Translations under genes and position numbers: made by a program
The notes under the pieces: model-generated
Told to the model about the DNA's origin: nothing
Database searches by the model: none
What the model saw: only the letters and a program-made list of their open reading frames with translations
Part shown: positions 24,101-39,100 of the stretch, piece by piece
Layout of the letters: each line of letters begins with the position of its first letter
Numbering within the stretch: the first letter of the stretch is position 1
From: Baylisascaris procyonis
Lineage: Eukaryota > Nematoda > Chromadorea > Rhabditida > Ascarididae
Assembly: GCA_037389465.1 (NCBI GenBank)
Contig: JAZARR010000193.1
Location: 1,364,001-1,428,000, forward strand
Direction of reading: 5' to 3'
Length of the DNA stretch: 64,000 nucleotides

Positions 24101-27100
24101 CCTGATCCTCAATTTAAGCGCAAGCCTAAGCCTAGGCCTAAGGTTAAGCTTGAAGCTAGGTCTGAGACTTCCTGGTGAGTATAAGCCCAAGCTTGAGCGT
24201 GAAATACAGTCCCAGCCCAAGCATGAGTCTGAGCCTGAGCCTGAGCCTAAGCCCGAGCGTGAGCCTAAGCTTAGAACCAAGCCGAAGCCCTAGCCTATGC
24301 TTAAAGCTAGGCGTTAAGCCTAGGTCAGAGCCTAAACCTAAGCCTAAGCCCATGCCTAGGCCTAGGTCTTAACCTGAGCCTTGGCCTGAGCACAAGCGCA
24401 AGGTTGAGCTTAAGCTTGCGCCTAAGCCCAAAGCCAAAGTCTAAGCCCAAGCATGGGCCTGAGCGTAAGCCTGGCTACAACCTGAGCATAAGCCTGTGCC
24501 TGGACCCATGCCTTAGCCTAACCCTGAACCTAAGCCTGAGCTTGAGCCTTAGACTGGGCCTAAGCTCAAGCTCAAGCCCAGGCCTAGACCAAGGCCAAGC
24601 CTGACTCTGAGCCCGAGCTTAGGCCCAGCTCCGAGCCAAAGCTTAGGCCTAAGCCTGAGCCTGTAGCTGAGCCCAAGCCTGAGATTGAGCTTGAAGCTAA
24701 TCGTTCGGCCTAAGCCCGAGCTCAAGCCTAAGCCTATGCCTATACCTGAGTCTAAACCTGAGCTCAAGTCTGAGCTTGAGCTTCAGCTTAAGCCCGAGCA
24801 CTAAAGCTAGGCCAGTGCGGAGGCATGAGCCTCTGAACTACCGCCTTACTCCAAGCCTGAGCCTAAGCCTAAGACTAGGTCTAAGCCTCAGCTTAAGATT
24901 TAGCTTGAACCTGAGCCTAGGCCCGAACCTAATGTTAAGCCTGAGCCTCAGCCCAAGATTAAGGAGGCTCGAGCCTGAGCTATAGCCCAAAGCTCGAGCC
25001 TGAGCTGTAGCCTGATTCCAAGCCCAACTTTGAGCCTAGAACTAGGGCTAAGCCTAAGCTTGAAGCCAAGTCCAAGGCCTCTTCGTACGTCTTAGCCCAA
25101 GCCTGAGCCCAAACCTAAGCCTGAGGATGACTCCTGGGTCTGGTCTATGGCTTGAGCCTGAGACTGAGCCTTATGTTAATCCTAAGCTTAAGGATGAGCA
25201 TCAGCCTAAGCCTGAGCTTGTGCATTATGTTGATCCTAGGCCTGAGCCTATGCGTAAGGCTATGTTCCAATCCTAGGTCTAGGTCTAAGCTTAAGTCCAA
25301 GCCCAAGGCCGAGGAGTAGGTTGAAGCCCAAGAGTGAGTCTAGGCGTAAAACTGGGCTTGAGCCTGAGCCTGAGCCTCGCCTGGAACCTATTGTTAAGTC
25401 TAAGTTCAAGCCCAAGCCCAAGCTCAAGATTAAGCCTAAGGTTGAGCTGCAGCCTGGACTACAGCCTGAGCCCAAGCCGAAGTCTGAGCCCAAGACTAAA
25501 GCTAACCTTGAACGCGCGCATAGGACTAAGCCTATGCTTAAGCTAAAGCCTGGGCCTAGAGCCAAGCCCAAGCCTGAGCCAAAGCCTAAGGCTGAGTCTG
25601 AGTCCTGAATCCAGGCCTGATCCTGATCCTGATTTTAAGCGCAACCCTGGAGCTCAGCCTAAGACTAAGACAAAGCCTATGCCTGAACTAAGCCCAGTTC
25701 CAAGCCTAGGGGTCCCCCTGAGCCTGGGTCCTGCGCCTAGGCCTGAGCCTAAGCGTGGGCCTGAGCTTAAGTCTGAGCCTGAGCCTAGTCCTGAGGCTAA
25801 CGTTGGACCTAAGCCTAAGCCTGAGCCGAAACCTAAGCCTGAGCTACAGCCTGAGCCGAAGCCCAAGTCTGGGCCTGAGACTAAGCCTGGGCGTAAGCCT
25901 GAGCTGGGGGTAAAGCCTAGCCATAGAGCTAGTCCCATGCGTGACCCGAGCTGAAAGCCAGGCGTTAAGCCTAGGCCTGAGCCCAGGCCTAAGCCTGGGC
26001 TGAACTCAGAAACTAGTCGTTAGGCCTAGGCCTGATTCTAAACCTAAGCCTGAGCCTGAGCCCGAGCCTAGGTCTGAGCCTTAGCTAACGCCTAAGCCTG
26101 TGCCTGAGCATCATGCTAATCCTGGGCCTGCTGGGCCTATGCGTGAGGTCAACTTTTAATCGTATGTCTAAGCCTAAGCTTATGCCTAGGCCTGTGTCTA
26201 GGATCAAGCCAGAACTAAGCCTAAGTATGAGCATAAGCGTAATCTCGAGCCCTGAATCTGAGCCTGAGCCCAAGCCTGAGCCTAAGCCTTAGCCTAAGAT
26301 CGAGCCTAAGCTCGAGTTTAAGCTTGAGCCTAAACCCAAGCCCAAGATCGAGCCTAAGCCTGAGCTGATGAAGGCTAAGCTTGAGTTTTAGACTGAGCCC
26401 AAGCATAAGTCTGAGCCGAGGACTGGTTTCAGGCTCAAGCTAAAGCCTAAGGCTAGATCTGAGCGTAGGTCTTTGCCCAAGGCTGTCTTAACCGGAGGCT
26501 GAGCCTGAGCCTAAGCCTAAGATAAGATTAAGCCTGAGCCTAAACCTAAGCTCAAGCCCCCCTAAACCTAGGTCCAAGTGCGAGCAGGAGCCTGAGCTAA
26601 GCATGGGCCGCTGTCTAAGCCTAAGAATAAGCCTGAACCAAATTCTGAGCAAAGCTCGAACCTAAGCCTAAGCCTTAGAATAACCCTGGGCGTAAGCCTA
26701 AGCTTGAAGCCAAGTCCAAGACCTCTCCGTACGTCTAAGCCCAAGCCTGAACCTGAATCCTGCGTCTAGTACTGAGACCAAGCCTGAGCCCGAGCCTGAA
26801 CGCGGACGCAAAGCTGAACCTAAAGTTAAGCCCAGGCCTGTGCCTCTGCCTAAGCCCAAGCTTCAGCTTAGGCCATGCCTAAACTGCAGTCTCAGACCAA
26901 GCCCGAGTCCGAGCGTTAGACTAAGCCCAAGTCTTAGCTTGAGCCTAAGACTAGGCCCAGCCTTGAGCTGAGACATAGATTTAGAGCTAGTCCTAAGCTC
27001 GGCGCTGGCCTGAAAGCTAGGCATTGAGCCCCAGCCTCAGCCTAGCCCCAACGCTGAGCCTAAGCTTGAAGCTGGGCGTTGACCATAGGCCTGATGGTGA

Positions 27101-30100
27101 ACCTAGGGCGAAGCCTAAGCCCACGTTCTAAGCCTGAGCCAAAGCCTAAGCCTGAGCCTGAGCCTAAGCCTTAGCAGAATCATAACCTTGAACTTTAGCT
27201 CAAGCCCGAGCATGAGCTTCAGGATGAGCCAGAGCTACAGCCTGAGCGCAAGTCTAAGCTTGAGCTGAGCTAAAGTCAACCCCTAGACTTGAGCCCAAGC
27301 CTTCGCCTGAGCATAAAGCTAGTGGCTAAATTTAAGCCTGAGGCCAAGCCTGAGCCTAAGCCTCAGCCTGAGCCTGAGCCCGAATGCAAGCTCGAACTTA
27401 ATGGTGAACCTAAGCTTAAGCCTACCCCCAGCCCGTGCCTAGGCGTCAGCCCGAGCCGGAGCCTAAGCCCGAGCTACAACCTCATCCCAAACCTGGGTGT
27501 GAACCCTAGAGTGAGCCTAAGCCTGAGCCTAAGCCCGAACCTGAGCGCATGCGCGAAGCTAGGCGTCAAGCCAAGGCGTGATCCTGAGCCTGAGCGGAAG
27601 ATAAGCCTAAGCCCAAGCCCAAGCTCCAGCCTAAGCTCCAAGCTAGTCTAAGCCTTCTCCTAAGTTTAAACCTGGGCTGGGCCTGGGCCTGAGCGCAAGG
27701 GCTCAGTTTTAATCCCTGGCCTGAGCCTGAGCCTTAACCCGAGCCAAGACCTGAGTCTACAGCTGAGCCCAAGCGTGAGTCCAAGCCTAAGCCCAAGCCT
27801 GAGCCTGAACTAAGCCTGTGCCTGAGTCTGAGTCCCGAATCTGGGCCCAAGCCCAAGCCTAAAGCTAAGCCCAAGCCCAAGCCTATGTCTAAATCTAAGC
27901 CTTGGCCTGAGCACAATCATAAACTTAAGCCAAAGCCTAGGCATAGAGCTGAGCCTCAGCCCGAGCCTAAGCTTAAAGCTAGGCGTCAATTCTAGGCCTG
28001 GGCGCGAGCCTGAGCCCAAGGCACAGCCGAATCCTGAGCCTGAGTCTGAGGCTCGAACCAAGCCTGAGCCTGAGCCTGAGCCCGAACCTAAACCCTATGC
28101 CCAACCCTGGGGTAAGCCTAAGCCTAACACTGAGCGTGAGTCCTGAATCTAGGCCCGAGCCTCACCTTAAGCCTCGTCCTAAGCCTGATGCTGAGCTTGG
28201 GCCTGGGAGTAAGTCCAAGCCTGGGCCTGAGTCTAACCCCAAGCTCAAACCTAGATGCGAGCCCAAGCATGAGCCTCAGCGTAAACCTGAGCTCAAGCAT
28301 AAGCCTGAGCCTAAGCTTGAGCCTAAGCCCAAGCCTGAGACAGCCTAAGTCTGAGCCTCACTCCTTATTCTAAGCCTCAGTCTGAGTTCTGAATCTAGAC
28401 CTGAGCCCAAATCTAAGTCTGAGCCTAAGCCTGAACCTGATCCTAACCATTAGCTTAAGCCTAAAGCTAAGCCGGACCCGTAGCTTGAACTCAAAGCTTG
28501 GCGTTAAGCCTTAGCCCGAGCCTTAGCCTAAGCCTTAGCCTGAGCCTGGGCGCAAGTCTGGACCTAAGCCCTGGCCTGAGCACAAGCGTGAGCTTGAGCT
28601 TGAGCTTAAATCGAAGCCCTGATTCTAGGTCAAGGCCTGAGCATGAGCCTGAGCTCCAGCCTGAGCCTGGGATCAAGCCCGAGCCTAGGATTGAGCCTAA
28701 GGCTAAACCCAATCTTGAAGCTAGGTCCAAGACCTCTTTAAGTACAAGCGCAAGCCTAAGCTTAGCCTGAGTCCGACAATAAGCCCTAAGCCTAAGCCTT
28801 AGCCTGAGCTTAGTCATGAACCTGATGTTAGGCGTAAGCTTAAGCCTGACCCTAAGCCTAAGCCTCATCCTGAGCCTAATGCTATGCTAGGCCAGAGCAT
28901 ATGCCTAAGGCTGTTTTGGTCCTTGGTCTCTACGTGCAAGTCTAAACCCAAGCCTGAGCCTGAGTCCTGAGCCTAGTCCTGAACCTAATTTTACAATTAA
29001 GCTTAAGCCTGAGCCGAAGCCGAAGCATGAGCTACAGCCTGAGCCCAAGCCTAAGTCTGAGCCTGAGACTGAGCCGATCCAGCCTGTACACAAGACTAAT
29101 CCTAAGCTTAAGCTAGAGCCTGGGCCTAGAGCTAAGTGGAAGCCCAAGCTTGAGTCTGAGTCTTGATTCTAGGCCTAAGCCTAGGCTCAATCCTAAGCCT
29201 GAGCCTTACCGTAGGTCCTAACCCAAACTCGAGTCCTGGCCCAAAACCGAGCCCAGGTCTGAGCCTAAACCTGAGCCTGAGCATCAGTCCAAACCTGAGC
29301 CCAAGTCTAAACCTGATCCGAAGCTAAAACTAAGTTTGAGCTCAGGCTCAAGCCTGCGCCTGAGCCTGATGCTAAGCTAGGCTTGAGCCTATGCCCAAGG
29401 TTGAGTTTGAATCCTAGGTCTGAGCCTAAGCTTAAGCCTAAGCCTGAGTCAGCCTGAAAGTGAGCGTAACCGTGGGCCCGAGCCTGAGCCTTTGCCTGAG
29501 CCTAAGCCCAAGCCCAAGCCTAAGCCTGCCTCAGCCTGGGCCCAAGTCTGGACGAAAACCTTGGCCAGAGCACAAGCGTGAGCTTGAGTATGAGCTTGAG
29601 CTGAAATCCTAGCTTTAGGTCTGAGCCCTTGCATGAGGATGAGCGTAAGATTGGACTACAGCCTAAGCCTAAGCCTAAGCCTGAACCTGAGTATAAGCGT
29701 CAGCCTAAGCCCGAGCCTAAGCTCAAGATTAGCCTAAGCCCAATCTTGAAGGTAAGTCCAAGACCTTTTCGTATGTCCAAGCGCAAACCCAAGCCTAAGC
29801 CTATGCCTGAGCCCGAGATTAAGCCCTAAACCTAAGCCTGAGCCTAGGACTAAGCCTGAGCCTGAGCTAAAGCCCAGGCCTAGAAGTAAGTGCACACCTG
29901 AACCTAAGTCTAAGCCTGAGCCTAAGGCTAGGCCTAAGCCTAGGCCTGATCCTGATCCTGATGCTATGCGAAGCCTGAGCATATGCCTAAGACTGTTTTA
30001 GTTCTTGGTCCATGCCTAAGTTCAAGTCTAATCCTAAGCCTACGTCAGTTCTGAACCCAGGTTTGGGTGTGGCCTAAAAATAAGCCTAGCCTGAGTCTGG

Positions 30101-33100
30101 GCCCTACGCCTAAGCCTGAGCCTAAGCCCGAGCCTAAGCTCTAGCCTAAACATAAGCTCAGTCTTGAAGATAAGCCCAAGACCTCTCTGTACGTCCACGC
30201 CTTAGCCTGATCTCAAGCATAAACCTGAGGCTGAGTCCTGAGTCTAGGCCTTAGCCCTAAGGCTTGGCCTGATCCTAAGCTTGAGCCGATGCCCAAGACC
30301 TTGGCCTACGTCTGAGCCCAAGCCAGAGCTCAGGCTTGAGCCTGAGCCTAAGCCTGAGCTAGAATGTGGATCCAAGCCCAAGCCTAAATCTGAACCAAAG
30401 CCCGATCCTAAGTTTACGCCCAAGCCCCAGGCCAGGCCTGAGCTCACGCTCAAGGCTAAGCGTAGAGCTAATCTCAAGTAGGCGTTAAGCCTTAGCCTGA
30501 TCCTAAGCCCGGGCTCGAGCCCAAGCCCAAGCCTGAGACTGAGCTTAGAGCTAGGCGTCAAGAACAGGTCTGATCCCGAGCCTAAGCCAGAGCCTGGGCC
30601 TTAGCGTCGGCCCGAGCCTGAATCTCAGGCTTAAACTAAGCCTAACCCTGAGCCTGAGCCTGTGCCTAGGCCTGAGCTTGAGCTAAATCCTAAACCTGAT
30701 CCTGAGCCTTAACCTAACCCTGACCTTCAGCCTAAGACTAGGCCCAGGCCCGAGCCTGAGCCTAGGCCTAAGCCTAAGCCTGTGCTGAAGCCCGGGCTTA
30801 AGTCTAAAACTAAGCCTTGCCGTGAGCACAAGCCACGCTCAGGACAAAGCCTGGGCCTAGAGCAAAGCCCGAGCCTGAGCCCAAGCCTAAGCCTACGCCT
30901 AGGTCCAAGCGCTAGCATGAGCCTGAGCGTGATCCTGAGCCACACCCTAAGCCTAAAAATGAACCCAAGCCTGAACCTGATGCTAAGCTCAAGCCCAATC
31001 CTGGTCCTGAGCCTCGGCCCAAACCTGAGCCTGAGTCTTAGAGCAAAACTAATCCTGAGCCTGAGTCTACCTGACGCTGAGCCGAAGGCTAAGCCTCATC
31101 CTGATCCCAAGTCTATGCCTAAGCCTGAGATAAACCTTGTCTCTGAGCCGAGGCGTGATGATGAGCCTAAGCTTGAGCCTATGTCTAAGGCTAAGTTTGA
31201 AGCAAGGCTTAAGCCCAGGCTTGAGCATAAGAACAACGCCGTAGTGTGGGTCTAAGTTCAATATTGAGCCCATGCCCAATTCTGAGCCTAACCCTAGAGC
31301 TAAGCCGAAGGTTGTGCCTAAGCTTGAAGTTTGCGTTAAGCCTCAGCTCGAGCTAAGCCTAATCCTAGGCCTTAACCCAAGCATGATTCTGAACCTAAGA
31401 CCTGGCCTAAATGGAAATTAAGCTTGGGCTTGAGGTCGAGCCCAGGTCCGAGCAGGAGCCTAAGCCCAAGCCTAAGCCTTGAGCCAAGCCCAAGAATCAG
31501 CCTAACCTTGATGCTAGGCGTTTAGCTTAAGCCCGAGCCTAAGCATAAGCCTTACTCTGAGCCTGAACTCAAGACTGAGCCCAAGTCTGAGCCCGAGCCG
31601 AAACCTGAGCCTAATCCCGAGCCTATAGCTGAACCGAATCCTGAGCATAAGCTCAAGGCTAGGCGTTATGTATCAGCTGAGCCTAAGCCTGACCCTAAGC
31701 CAAAGCCTGGTCTCAAGTCTAAACCTAAGTCTTGGCCTGAGCGCAAGCCTAAGCTTGAGCTTGGGCTTGAGCCCAAGCCATAAGCCCAGGTACAAGCCCC
31801 ATAATGGGCCTGAACCCAAGTCTAAGGTTAAGCCTGAGCCTGAGACTAAGTCTGAGCCTAACGCTGAGCCGGAGGCTGAGCCTAAGCCCGAGCCTAAATC
31901 TATGGCTAAGCCCAAGATAGAGCTTGAGCCCGAGCCGGGCGTGATGCCAAGCCTAAGCCTTAACCTTGCCTAAGGCTGAGTTCTAATCCAAGGCCTAAGT
32001 CTAGGTTTGAGCCTAACAACGAAGCCCTAAGTTTAGGTGGGGCCTAGCCATCAGCCGAAGCCCGAGCCTATGCTACGGCCTCAGGCCATCCTAAGTTTGA
32101 GCCACAGACTAAGTCTGAGCCCAAGCCTGGGCCCAGGTCTTGAACTCAAGCTGAAGCCTAGTCCTCTATCTGATCCCAAGCCTGACCCTTGGCTAAAGCT
32201 AGGCGTTGAGCTGGTCCTGATCCTGAGCCTGGGCCAAGGCTCAAGCCGGAGCCTAAGCTCAAGCCTGGGCTTGAACTACAGCTCGAGCCCAGACCTAACT
32301 ATCAGCCTAAGACTGAGCCTAACCCTGATCCTGAGCCTGAGTTCTGAATCTACGCCTGAGTCTGACGTCAATCCAAGCCTAACCCTGGATCTGGGCCTAA
32401 GACTGAAGTCTAAGCCCAAGCCCGAGCCTAATCCGAAGCCTGAGCCTTGGCTCGGAGCTAGGCTTAAGTCTGAACCTGATCCTGTGCCTAAGCCTGAACC
32501 TAAGCCTAGTTCCAAGCCCAGACCTAAGCCTGAGCGTGAGCCTGATGCCATGCTAGGCCTGAGCCAATGCCTGAATGTAAGTTTCAGTCCTTCGTCTATG
32601 CCTAAGTTCAGGCCTACGCCTAAGCCTACGTGCAGATCTAAAACCAAGCCCGAGTCTTGACCTAAAACTGAGCCTGAGCCTGAGCCCAGGTCCTGAACCT
32701 AATGATCAGCTTAAGCTTAAGCCTGAGCCGATGCCTAAGCCTAAGTCTGAGCCTAGGACTAAGCCATACCCTGAGCCTGAGCCTCAGACAAAACGTAAGC
32801 TCAAGCTGAAGCCTAAAATTAGGCCTGAGCCTGGGCTACAGCCTGAGCTCAAGCCTAAGTGTGAGCCTAAGACTAAGGCTAATTCCGAGCCTGAGCCTAA
32901 GACTAATCCTAACCATAGGTACGGAACCAAGCCCGGGTCTCGACCCAAAACTGAACCCAAAAACGAGCCCAAGCCCGAGCTTAAGCCTAAGCCAGGGCCC
33001 GAGCCCAAGCCTAAGCCTAAGCCTGAACCTGCGCCTAAGCCCAAGCCTGAGCCTAGGCACAGGTCTAAACCCAAGCCTTGGCTCAAGCAGAATCCTAAAC

Positions 33101-36100
33101 TCAAGCCACAAATAGGCATAGAGTTGTTCCCAGGCCTGAGCCTAAGACTAAATCTAGGCATTGATTCTGAGCCTAAGCGTGAGCCTGAACCCAGGACTGA
33201 GGCGAAGCTTAAGCTTGAACCCAAGCCGAGCCTGAACCTGAGCTATAGCCTAAGCCTGCGCGCGAGTCCTGAATCTAGGCCTGAGCCCAAATCTAAGCCT
33301 AGTCCTAAGCCTGACGCTGAGCTTGAGCCTGTAAGTAAGCCTAAGCCTAATCTTGGGCGTAAGCTCGAGCCTAATGTTAAGACCGAGCTTAAGCCCAAGC
33401 CCAAGCCTGAGCCTAAGAGTGAGCCTTAGCTGAGTCTTGAGCCCAGACCTGAGGCTGGGCCTGAGCATGAGTGTGAGTCCTGGATCTAGGCCTAAATCCA
33501 AACTTAAGCCTGAGCCTGAGCCTGAGCCTAAGCCTTAGCTCAAGCCTAGAACTAAACCCAAGGCTGAGGATAAGCCTAAGTTTAAGCTCAGGTCCAAGCC
33601 AAGCATAAGCCTGAGACCAATCCTGAGCCTATGCTCGAGCCTAATGTTAAGCCTATGTTTAAGCCTATGCCCAAGCCTCAGATATGCGTAAGCCAGAGCC
33701 GAGGCCTAAGCCTGAGCTACAGCCTGAGCCTAAGTCCTAGCCTGAGCCTAAGCCCGAAGCTGAGTCTGAGTTGTGAGTGTAGGCCTGAGCCTAAGCCTAA
33801 GCCTCATCCTAGACCTGACCCCGAGCGTGAGCCTACGCTTGAGCCTGAACCAAAGCCTAGGCCTAAGCCTGAGTTGGAGTCCTGAATCTAGACCTGAGCC
33901 TAACTCTGGGCCTAAGCCTAAGCCTGACCCTGAGCCTTAGGCTGAGCCCCAGCCTAAGCTCAAGCTTAAGTCCAACCTAGCTCTAAAACCAGGCCCGAGT
34001 CTCGGCATAAAACTGAGCCTAAGACTAAATCTGAGCTGAAGCCTAAGCCCAAGTTTAGGCTTAGGCCTAAGCCTGAGGCCGGAGCTCATGCTAAGCTAGG
34101 CCTGGGCATATCCTTAATGCTAGGTTTTAATTCTAGGTCTGAGCCTAAGCTCAAGCCTAAGCCTAAGCCTAAACGTAGCTCTGACCTCAAGCCTGAGTCT
34201 TAGCCTAAAACTGGGTCTTAGCCTGAGCCTCAGTTCAAGCATAAGCCTAAGCCCAGGGCTAGGCCTATGCTCGAAGCTAAGTCCAAGACCTCTTCGCGAG
34301 TATAAGCTCAAGCCTGAGTCTGAGCTTAGCCTGAGCTACAGCCTGAGCCTGAACCTGGGCCAAAGCCAAGGCCTAAGACTACGATTAAGCTTAAGCTGAA
34401 GCCTAAGCCTAAACCTGTGCCTAAGCCTAATCCAAACCTGAGCCTAAACCTGAGCCTAATGCTGAGTCTGAGCCTAAGCCTAAGCCTGAGCCTAAGCCTG
34501 AGCCTAAGCTTGAGCTCGAGCCAAAGTCGAAGCCTAGACCTGACGCCAAGCCTTCGTCTAAGCTTGAAGCTATTTGTTAACTCTAAGCCTAAGCCCGAGC
34601 CTGAGCTCAAGTCCCAGCCTAAGCCTGAGCCTGAACGCAAGACCGAACGTAATGGTGAATCTAGGCTTAAGCCTAACCCCAAGCCTGCGCCTAAGCTAAC
34701 ATGAGGCCTAAGCTCAAGCCCTAGGCGTAGCTCTAAGCCCAATTATGAGGCTAAATTTGGGCCTGAGACATGAAAATAGGCGCGAGCCTAGGCCTGAGGC
34801 TTGGCCTAGGCCTGAGCGTGAGCCCAAACCTAAGCCTAAGATAGAGCTAACTGCAAGCCTGAGCCTAGGCTTAAAGCGGAGAGTTGTGCTTAAGCTCGAG
34901 CTTAAGCCCAAGATTGGCCTGATCCCTCTCCTAAACCTAAACTGGGCCTGAGCCTGAGCGCAAGCTTAAGCTGGAGCTTCAGCTTGAACCCAAGTCCTAA
35001 ACCTACGCCTTAGCCAAAGCATAAGCCCCCCAGCTACAGCCTCACGCTCAGCCTGAGCCTATGCCTAAGCCTTAGCCTAGACTGCAGCCCAAAGTTAAGC
35101 CTGAGCCTAGGCCGAAGCTCAGCCTGAGCCGAAACTTGAGCCAGGCTTAGTCTCAGGCCTGAACCTTAGCCCGAGCCATATGCTGAGATAGGCCCGGGTC
35201 TGTGCCTGAGGCTGAGTTTTGATCCCGAGCTTGAACATAAGCTCTAGCCTAAGCCTAAGATAAGCCTAAGCCTGAGCCCCAGTCCGAACCTTAGCCGTTT
35301 GCCTAACCCTAAGGTAAGCCTGAGCCTTAGCTCAAGCCTAAACTTGAGCCTAAGCCGAGGCTAAATTTGAACCTAAGCCTAAGCCTGAGCGTGAGTCGTG
35401 AACCCAGGCTTGAGCCCAACCCCGGGTCCAGACCAGTCCTGGGCCTGACGCTGAGCTTGAGCCTGGGAGTAAGCCTAAGCCTAGGCCTGAGCTCAAGAAT
35501 AAGCCCAAACCTGGGTGCAAGCCCACGCATGAACCCGAGCGTAAACCTGAACGCAAGCATAACCCTGAGCCTAATGTTAAGCCTATGTTTGAGATTAAAC
35601 CCAAGCCTGAGATAAGCGTAAGCCTGAGAAGAAGCCTGAGCCTCAGCTGCAGCCTGAGCCTAAGCCGCAGCATGAGCCTGAGCCCAAGGCTGAGGTTGAG
35701 TTCTGAATATAGGCTCGAGCTAAGCCTCATTTTAGACCTGACCCCGAGTGTGAGCCTGAGACTAATTCAAAGCCTGAGTCTGCGCTTGAGCCTAAGCCTA
35801 AGCCTAAAGCTAGGCTCAAGCTTGAGCCTGAGCCTAAGCCCGAGCATAAGCCTAATTCTACGCCTAAGTCTAAACCTGAGCCTTGGCCTGAGCACAAACC
35901 TAAACTTAAACCGAAGCCTAGGAACAGGGCTAAACCCAAGTAAGCTCGAAGCTAGGCATCAATTCCAAACCCGAGACTGAGCCTGAGACCAAAGCCGCGC
36001 CGAAGCCTGAGCTTGAGCTACAGTCTCGGCTCAAGCCTGAGTCTGAGCCATAGTGTAAGCCTGAGGTGAGCCTAAACCTGAGCCTCAGTCCCGAGCCTAG

Positions 36101-39100
36101 GCCTGTGCATAAGCCTAAGCCTGAGTCTGAGTCTTGAGTCTAGGCCTGAGCCCAAGCCTAAGCCCTAAGCCTGACACGGGGCCTGAGCCTGAGAGTAAGC
36201 GCAAGACTGAGCATGAGCCGAAGCCTACGCTTGATTTACAGCCTGAGCCCAATCCTGGGTTTGAGCCCAAGACCGAGCCCAGGCCTGAACCTAAGCTTGA
36301 GCCAAAGCTCAAGACTTTGGCTTACGTCTGAGCATGAACCAGAGCCTAAGCGTATGCTTGAGCGTGAGCCTGAGCCTAAGCCTGGGCCTGAGCCTGAGCC
36401 TTAGCCTGAGCTCAAGCCTAAGCCTAATTCTGAGCCTATGCCCGAGCTTAAACTTAAGCCTAGGCCTGAGCTAAAGCTAAGGCCTGAGCCCAAAGCTAAT
36501 TTCAAGCCTGAGCCTAAGCTGAAAGCTAACCATTAGGCCTAAGCCTGAGTCCGAGCCCAGGCCTGAGCCTAAGCTTGAAGCTAGGCGTTAAGGCTAAGCC
36601 TGATTCCGATCCTAAGCCGAAAGCCTAACCCTGAGCCTAAGCCTGAGCTCGAGCTTAAGCTCTAAGCGTAGCCTAAGCCTGAGCCTAAGCTTAAGCCTAG
36701 GCATTAGCCTGAGCCTGAGCCTGATGTTAAGCCAGGCCTTGACCTCTGCCTAATTCAAAGTTTCAATTCCAATTCTATGCCTAAGCTTAAACCTAAGCCT
36801 AAGCCGAAAAGTAGGTCTAAGCAATAGCCTGAGTCTTAGTCTTAGTCTTAAACTGGGCCTGAGCCTGAGCCTGAATGCTGCGTCTAGGCCTGAGGCTAAA
36901 CGTGAGCCTAAGCTTAAGCCTGAATCCGAGCTTAGGCCTAAACCTAATAATAAGCCTGAGCTTAAGCCTAAGTTTGAGCCTAGAACAAGGGCTAAGCTTA
37001 AGCTTGAAGCTAAGTCCGAGACCTTTTCGTACTTCCAAGCCTAAGCCTGAGCCTGTGCATTATGCTGATCCTAGGCGCGAGCCTAGGCGTGAGCCTATGT
37101 TCAATCCGAGGTCCAAGTCTGAGCTTAAGCCCAAGCTAGATCCCAAGATTAAGCCTCACCCTAAGCTACAGCCCGAGCCCGAGCCCAAGTCTGGGCTCGA
37201 GACTAAGCCTAACCTTGAGCCTGTGCATAGGACTAAGCCTAAGCTCAAGCTGAAGTCTAGGTCTAGAGTGAGTCCGATCCTAAGCAGAAGCCTAAGGCTG
37301 AGTCCAAGTCCTGGATGCAGGCCTGAGCCTGATCCTAATCTTGAGCCCAGCCTGACCACGAGCCTGACCTAAGACTAAGCCTGAGCCCAAGCCTGGGCCT
37401 GAACCCGAGCCTAAACCCAAGCCCAAGCCTAGAGCTAGGAAAGAGCCGTAGCCTAAACTCAAAGCTTGGCGTTAAGCCTGAGTCCGAGCCTAAGCGAAAG
37501 CCTTAGCCTGAGCCCGGGTGCAAGTCTGAACCTGAGCCCCGACCTGAGCAGAAGCGTGAGCTTGAGCTTGAGTTTAAGTCGAAGCCCTTACTCTAAGTCT
37601 AAGCCCAAGCATGAGCATGAGCGTAAGCCTGAGCTTCAGCCTGAGACTGAGCTTAACTCCGAGCCTAGGCTTAAGCATGAGCCTAGGACTAAGCCTGAGC
37701 TTAAGCTAAAACCCAGGTCTAGAGGTAAGTCGATGTCTGATCCGAAGCCTAAGCCTGAGCCTAACCATGGAACTGAGCCCAAGACTAAGCCTGATCCTAA
37801 GCCTGATCCTGAGCCTAGTGCTATGCTGGGCCTGAGCACATGCCTAAGGCTGTTTTAGTCCTTGGTATATGCCTAAGTTTAAGCCTAAACCTAAGCCTAC
37901 GTGCGGGTCTGAACCCAAGCCTGAGTCTTGGCCTCAAACTTAGTCTAAGCCTGAGCCTGGGTCCTGCGCCTGGGCCTGAGTCTAAGCGTGAGCCAAAGTT
38001 CAAGCCTGAGCCTGAGCCTAGTCCTGAACCTGATGTCAGGCCTAGGCCTAAGCCTGAGCTACAGCCTGAGCGCAAGCCCAGATCTGAGCCTGAGACTAAG
38101 CCAATCCCTGAGCCTGAACCTAAGACTAAGCCTAAGCGTAAGCCCAAGCCCAAGCCTAAGCCTCAGCCTCAGCCTAGGCCTAAGTCTGAACCAAAGCCCT
38201 GGCCAGAGCACAAGCGTGAGCTTGAGCTTAGGCCGAAGCCCTAAGTTTAGGTCTGAGCCCATGCATGAGCATGAGCGTGAGCCTGGGTTACGGCCTAAGC
38301 CTAAGCCTAAGCCTGAGCCTGAGTATAGGCGTCAGCCCAAGCCTGAGTCTAAGCTCGAGCGTATGCTCAAGCCTAAGCCTAAGCCCAAGCTTGAAGCTAA
38401 GTCCAAGACCCCTTCGTACTTCCAAGCCCTAGCCTGATGCCAAGCATAAGCCAAAGCCCGAGTCCTGACTCTAGGCCTTAGCCTAAACACAAGCCTTGGC
38501 CTAAGCCTTAGCTTGAGCCGAAGCCCGCGACTCTGGCATACGTCCGAGCCGAAGCCAGATTCTAGGCTTGAGCCTGAGCCTAAGCCTGAGCCTGAGGCTG
38601 AGCTGAAGCGTGAGCTCAAGCCTAAACCTAATGCTGAGCTGAAGCCCGAGCCTAAATTCAAGCCTAAGCCCCAGCCTAGGCTGAAGGCTAGACCTAGAGC
38701 TAATCCAAGCCGGACTCCAGGATAAACTAGGCGTTAAAGCCCAAACCTGAGCCCTGGGAGGAGCATGAGCTTGAAGAACGGCGTTAAGCCTAGGCGTGAT
38801 GCTGATGTAGGCCGGAGCTTAAGCCTAGGCCTAAGCCTAAGCCCAGGCTCGAGCACAAGCCCAAACCTTAGACTGAACTTAAAGCTAAGCGTTAGGCCTA
38901 GGCCTAATCCTGGGCCTAAGCCGGAACCTGGCCTTAGCATAGGCCTGAGCCTGAGCTGAAGCCTAAGCCTAAGCCTGAATCTGATCCTTGAACTAAGCCC
39001 AAACCTGAGCCTGAGCTTAGGCCTAGGCCTGAGCTTGAGCTGAAGCCTAAGTCCAGAGCTGGGCCGTAGGCTGGGCCCAAGCCCGACCCTGACCCCAAGC